Shown here in pieces: positions 62,466 through 64,000 of a DNA stretch of 64,000 bases (position 1 is its first letter; every line of letters starts with the position of its first letter). This stretch comes from Halomonas sp. JB37. Its GTDB lineage: Bacteria; Pseudomonadota; Gammaproteobacteria; Pseudomonadales; Halomonadaceae. The stretch is from contig NZ_NRGW01000001.1 in the NCBI RefSeq assembly GCF_002332255.1, positions 1,364,001 through 1,428,000 on the forward strand, in the 5' to 3' direction. The translations under genes and the position numbers were made by a program. The notes beneath the pieces were generated by a model, which had not been told where the DNA came from, did not search any database, and saw only the letters and a program-made list of their open reading frames with translations.

Positions 62466-62773
62466 CTCATTTCTCCTTATTGACTTTACCCGATACTTAG
62501 ATGCATTGTTGAGTTCACTTTGCTGATTCAAGTTCATTATGATGAACTTTGTAGAAAGAACAAAGATAAATTAACGTCATCCACACCTTTTTAAAACGGC
62601 ATACTTCATCTTAGATAAATGAGAACTCGCTTCAAAGCTAATCTCTTACGATGCTAACAGCTGTCATGGCGGCAAGACGTTGGTGCCTGTGTTAAGCGCT
62701 TTTAGAACGGGCATCGCTATTCGACAATTCCTAAAACGTTCATCCGATACATAAACACAAGATGGAGGAAACG
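62466..62773. promoter_or_regulatory. Divergent IclR/alcohol dehydrogenase promoter region
   Basis: This 308-base stretch contains the operator-like palindrome at 62530-62549 and otherwise AT-rich sequence with no further gene visible. It must hold both promoters. Confidence 0.5.
62530..62549. promoter_or_regulatory. Perfect palindrome, candidate IclR operator
   Basis: AAGTTCAT and ATGAACTT form exact eight-base arms around TATG. It lies 65 bases upstream of the chosen IclR start and about 225 bases upstream of the dehydrogenase start. IclR regulators often bind such short palindromes; the assignment is inferred. Confidence 0.6.
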
Positions 62774-63937
62774 ATGACCACAACACCTTTTGGTTTCACC
62801 ACTGTTGCCGACATTTATGTCGAATGGGACGGTGCTGCTCGCCTAGGTGAATTGCTCGGCGAGCGCTTTAGTGAACGCAAAGCATTGCTTGTCACGGATC
62901 GTGGGCTGATTGATGCGGGGCTTATTGCGCCAGTTGAAAAGACATTAAAAACACTGGGCTTTGATGTTTCGATTTTTGACGAAGTCGTTGCCGACCCGCC
63001 CGAGGCCGTCGTGCTTGAATGCGCTGAGAAGGCTCGCGCACAAAATATTGATATTGTGATTGGCCTTGGTGGGGGATCATCGCTTGATATTGCCAAGCTT
63101 GTGGCGGTTATGGTCGGTAGTGAACAACCGCTGTCTGACATGTATGGAATCGGCAATGTCATCGGTAAACGTTTACCGCTGGCCCTAATCCCTACAACCG
63201 CGGGCACAGGCTCCGAAGTTACCAATATTTCCATCATCACTACTGGCGAAACCACTAAAATGGGTGTTGTTTCGCGGCAACTTTTCGCAGATTTTGTCCT
63301 TCTCGATGCCGAACTAACGGTTGGCCTGCCGCAAATACATACCGCAGCAACCGGGATTGACGCGATGGTGCATGCCATCGAAGCTTATACATCCAAAATC
63401 AAGAAAAACCCATTGTCAGATGCCCTTGCTCGCGAAGCTCTGCGTCTGCTGGGCAGTAACCTGATTGCGGCATGTAAAGATGGTACTAACCGCAAAGCAC
63501 GTGAAAACATGCTGCTGGGCGCCATGCTGGCGGGGCAGGCCTTTGCCAACTCCCCGGTGGCAGCGGTTCATGCTTTAGCTTATCCGCTGGGCGGACATTA
63601 CCACCTGCCACATGGCTTGACAAACGCCCTAATGCTAGGGCCGGTCTTGCGTTATAACGCTAAAGTGGCGGCACCACTTTATGCCGAACTGGCTGATGTC
63701 ATGAGCGTGCCGGGCGAGGGTGGCGATATTAGTACACGTTCAGAAGACTTCGTAAGTCATATGCTGGCTCTGATGGATGAAAGCGGCGCTCCACGCCGTT
63801 TGCGCGATGTCAATGTCACTGAAGACAGTTTGGCTATGCTGGCAAAAGATGCCATGAAACAGCTCCGTCTTTTGGTGAACAACCCGGTGGAAGTGACCGA
63901 AGAGGACGCATTAGCACTTTATCGCGAAGCCTATTAG
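62774..63937 (+). CDS. Iron-containing alcohol dehydrogenase
   Basis: A 387-residue group III (iron-activated) alcohol dehydrogenase. The nucleotide-binding region has IDIVIGLGGGSSLDIAKLVAV, followed by PTTAGTGSEVTNISI. The metal ligands appear as Asp/His in TGIDAMVHAIEAYTS, and HALAYPLGGHYHLPHGLTNALML carries the further His residues. GGAGG lies six bases before the ATG at 62774, which is preferred over 62762. The substrate may be a short alcohol, a diol or a lactaldehyde-type compound. It is divergent from the IclR gene; a leader for another gene (AAAGG at the window end) follows, so it may begin an operon. Confidence 0.9.
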   Translation: MTTTPFGFTTVADIYVEWDGAARLGELLGERFSERKALLVTDRGLIDAGLIAPVEKTLKTLGFDVSIFDEVVADPPEAVVLECAEKARAQNIDIVIGLGGGSSLDIAKLVAVMVGSEQPLSDMYGIGNVIGKRLPLALIPTTAGTGSEVTNISIITTGETTKMGVVSRQLFADFVLLDAELTVGLPQIHTAATGIDAMVHAIEAYTSKIKKNPLSDALAREALRLLGSNLIAACKDGTNRKARENMLLGAMLAGQAFANSPVAAVHALAYPLGGHYHLPHGLTNALMLGPVLRYNAKVAAPLYAELADVMSVPGEGGDISTRSEDFVSHMLALMDESGAPRRLRDVNVTEDSLAMLAKDAMKQLRLLVNNPVEVTEEDALALYREAY

Positions 63938-64000
63938 GGCTTCATAAATTGACTGTTAAAAAATCTGGTCTCAACCAGCAACACAACAAGAAAGGTGAAA

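Overview
The window reads as a chromosomal segment of a halophilic gammaproteobacterium of the Halomonas type. This is inferred from gene content, not from a marker gene: a phasin, a BetT-type choline carrier, TRAP, TAXI-TRAP and tripartite tricarboxylate (TTT) transporters, a universal stress protein at the end of a TRAP operon, and an OsmC-YcaO fusion. No rRNA, tRNA, CRISPR array, insertion sequence or prophage was seen. Genes are dense and mostly of moderate GC. Two stretches look different by eye: a GC-rich block with pyruvate dehydrogenase genes (about 52.1-57.3 kb) and an AT-rich patch around a PIN-like gene (about 58.0-58.8 kb).

Region 1 (1-13 kb) is a purine/ureide catabolism locus. 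It holds OHCU decarboxylase (uraD), HIU hydrolase (uraH), a GntR/FCD regulator, two NCS1 nucleobase/ureide permeases, an allantoin racemase-like protein, PuuE allantoinase, an RpiR-type regulator, a phytase-like secreted esterase, a YfcC-type carrier, (S)-ureidoglycine aminohydrolase (allE) and ureidoglycolate lyase (allA). Together they take the urate oxidation product 5-hydroxyisourate to allantoin, allantoate and, past a missing step, glyoxylate and urea. A TTGTATACAA palindrome recurs in four promoter regions here, with a degenerate form in a fifth, so a common regulon is likely. Urate oxidase/hydroxylase and allantoate amidohydrolase are not in the window.

Region 2 (13-24 kb): pyruvate kinase, a DUF192 protein, an EamA permease, a DctPQM TRAP operon, and a TAXI-TRAP operon closed by a universal stress protein. 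Region 3 (24-31 kb): a small molybdopterin-oxidoreductase-fold protein coupled to a hybrid histidine kinase, an ExaC/AldB-type aldehyde dehydrogenase, a BetT-like carrier and a small charged periplasmic protein. Region 4 (31-38.5 kb): a lipoprotein esterase, TctCBA with an AbrB-family membrane protein, and a convergent TctDE-type two-component system whose kinase is split by a two-base shift in a short CA repeat.

Region 5 (38.5-47.6 kb): an RND efflux operon (adaptor, pump, BaeS-like kinase, BaeR-like regulator) with a divergent TetR regulator, an HTH protein and a fluoroacetate-dehalogenase-like hydrolase. Region 6 (47.6-58.6 kb): a FabF-type synthase with a divergent TetR regulator, the OsmC-YcaO fusion, a LysR regulator divergent from aceE-aceF, a GST and the PIN-like orphan. 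Region 7 (59-64 kb): an alanine-type symporter with a type I asparaginase, then an IclR regulator divergent from an iron-dependent alcohol dehydrogenase. A 36-codon membrane peptide overlaps the IclR stop codon.

All three tripartite transporter operons carry a hairpin between the binding-protein gene and the membrane genes. Starts were moved from the longest reading frame wherever a better ribosome-binding site or family alignment supported it. All family names come from recognising motifs by eye; no search was run.
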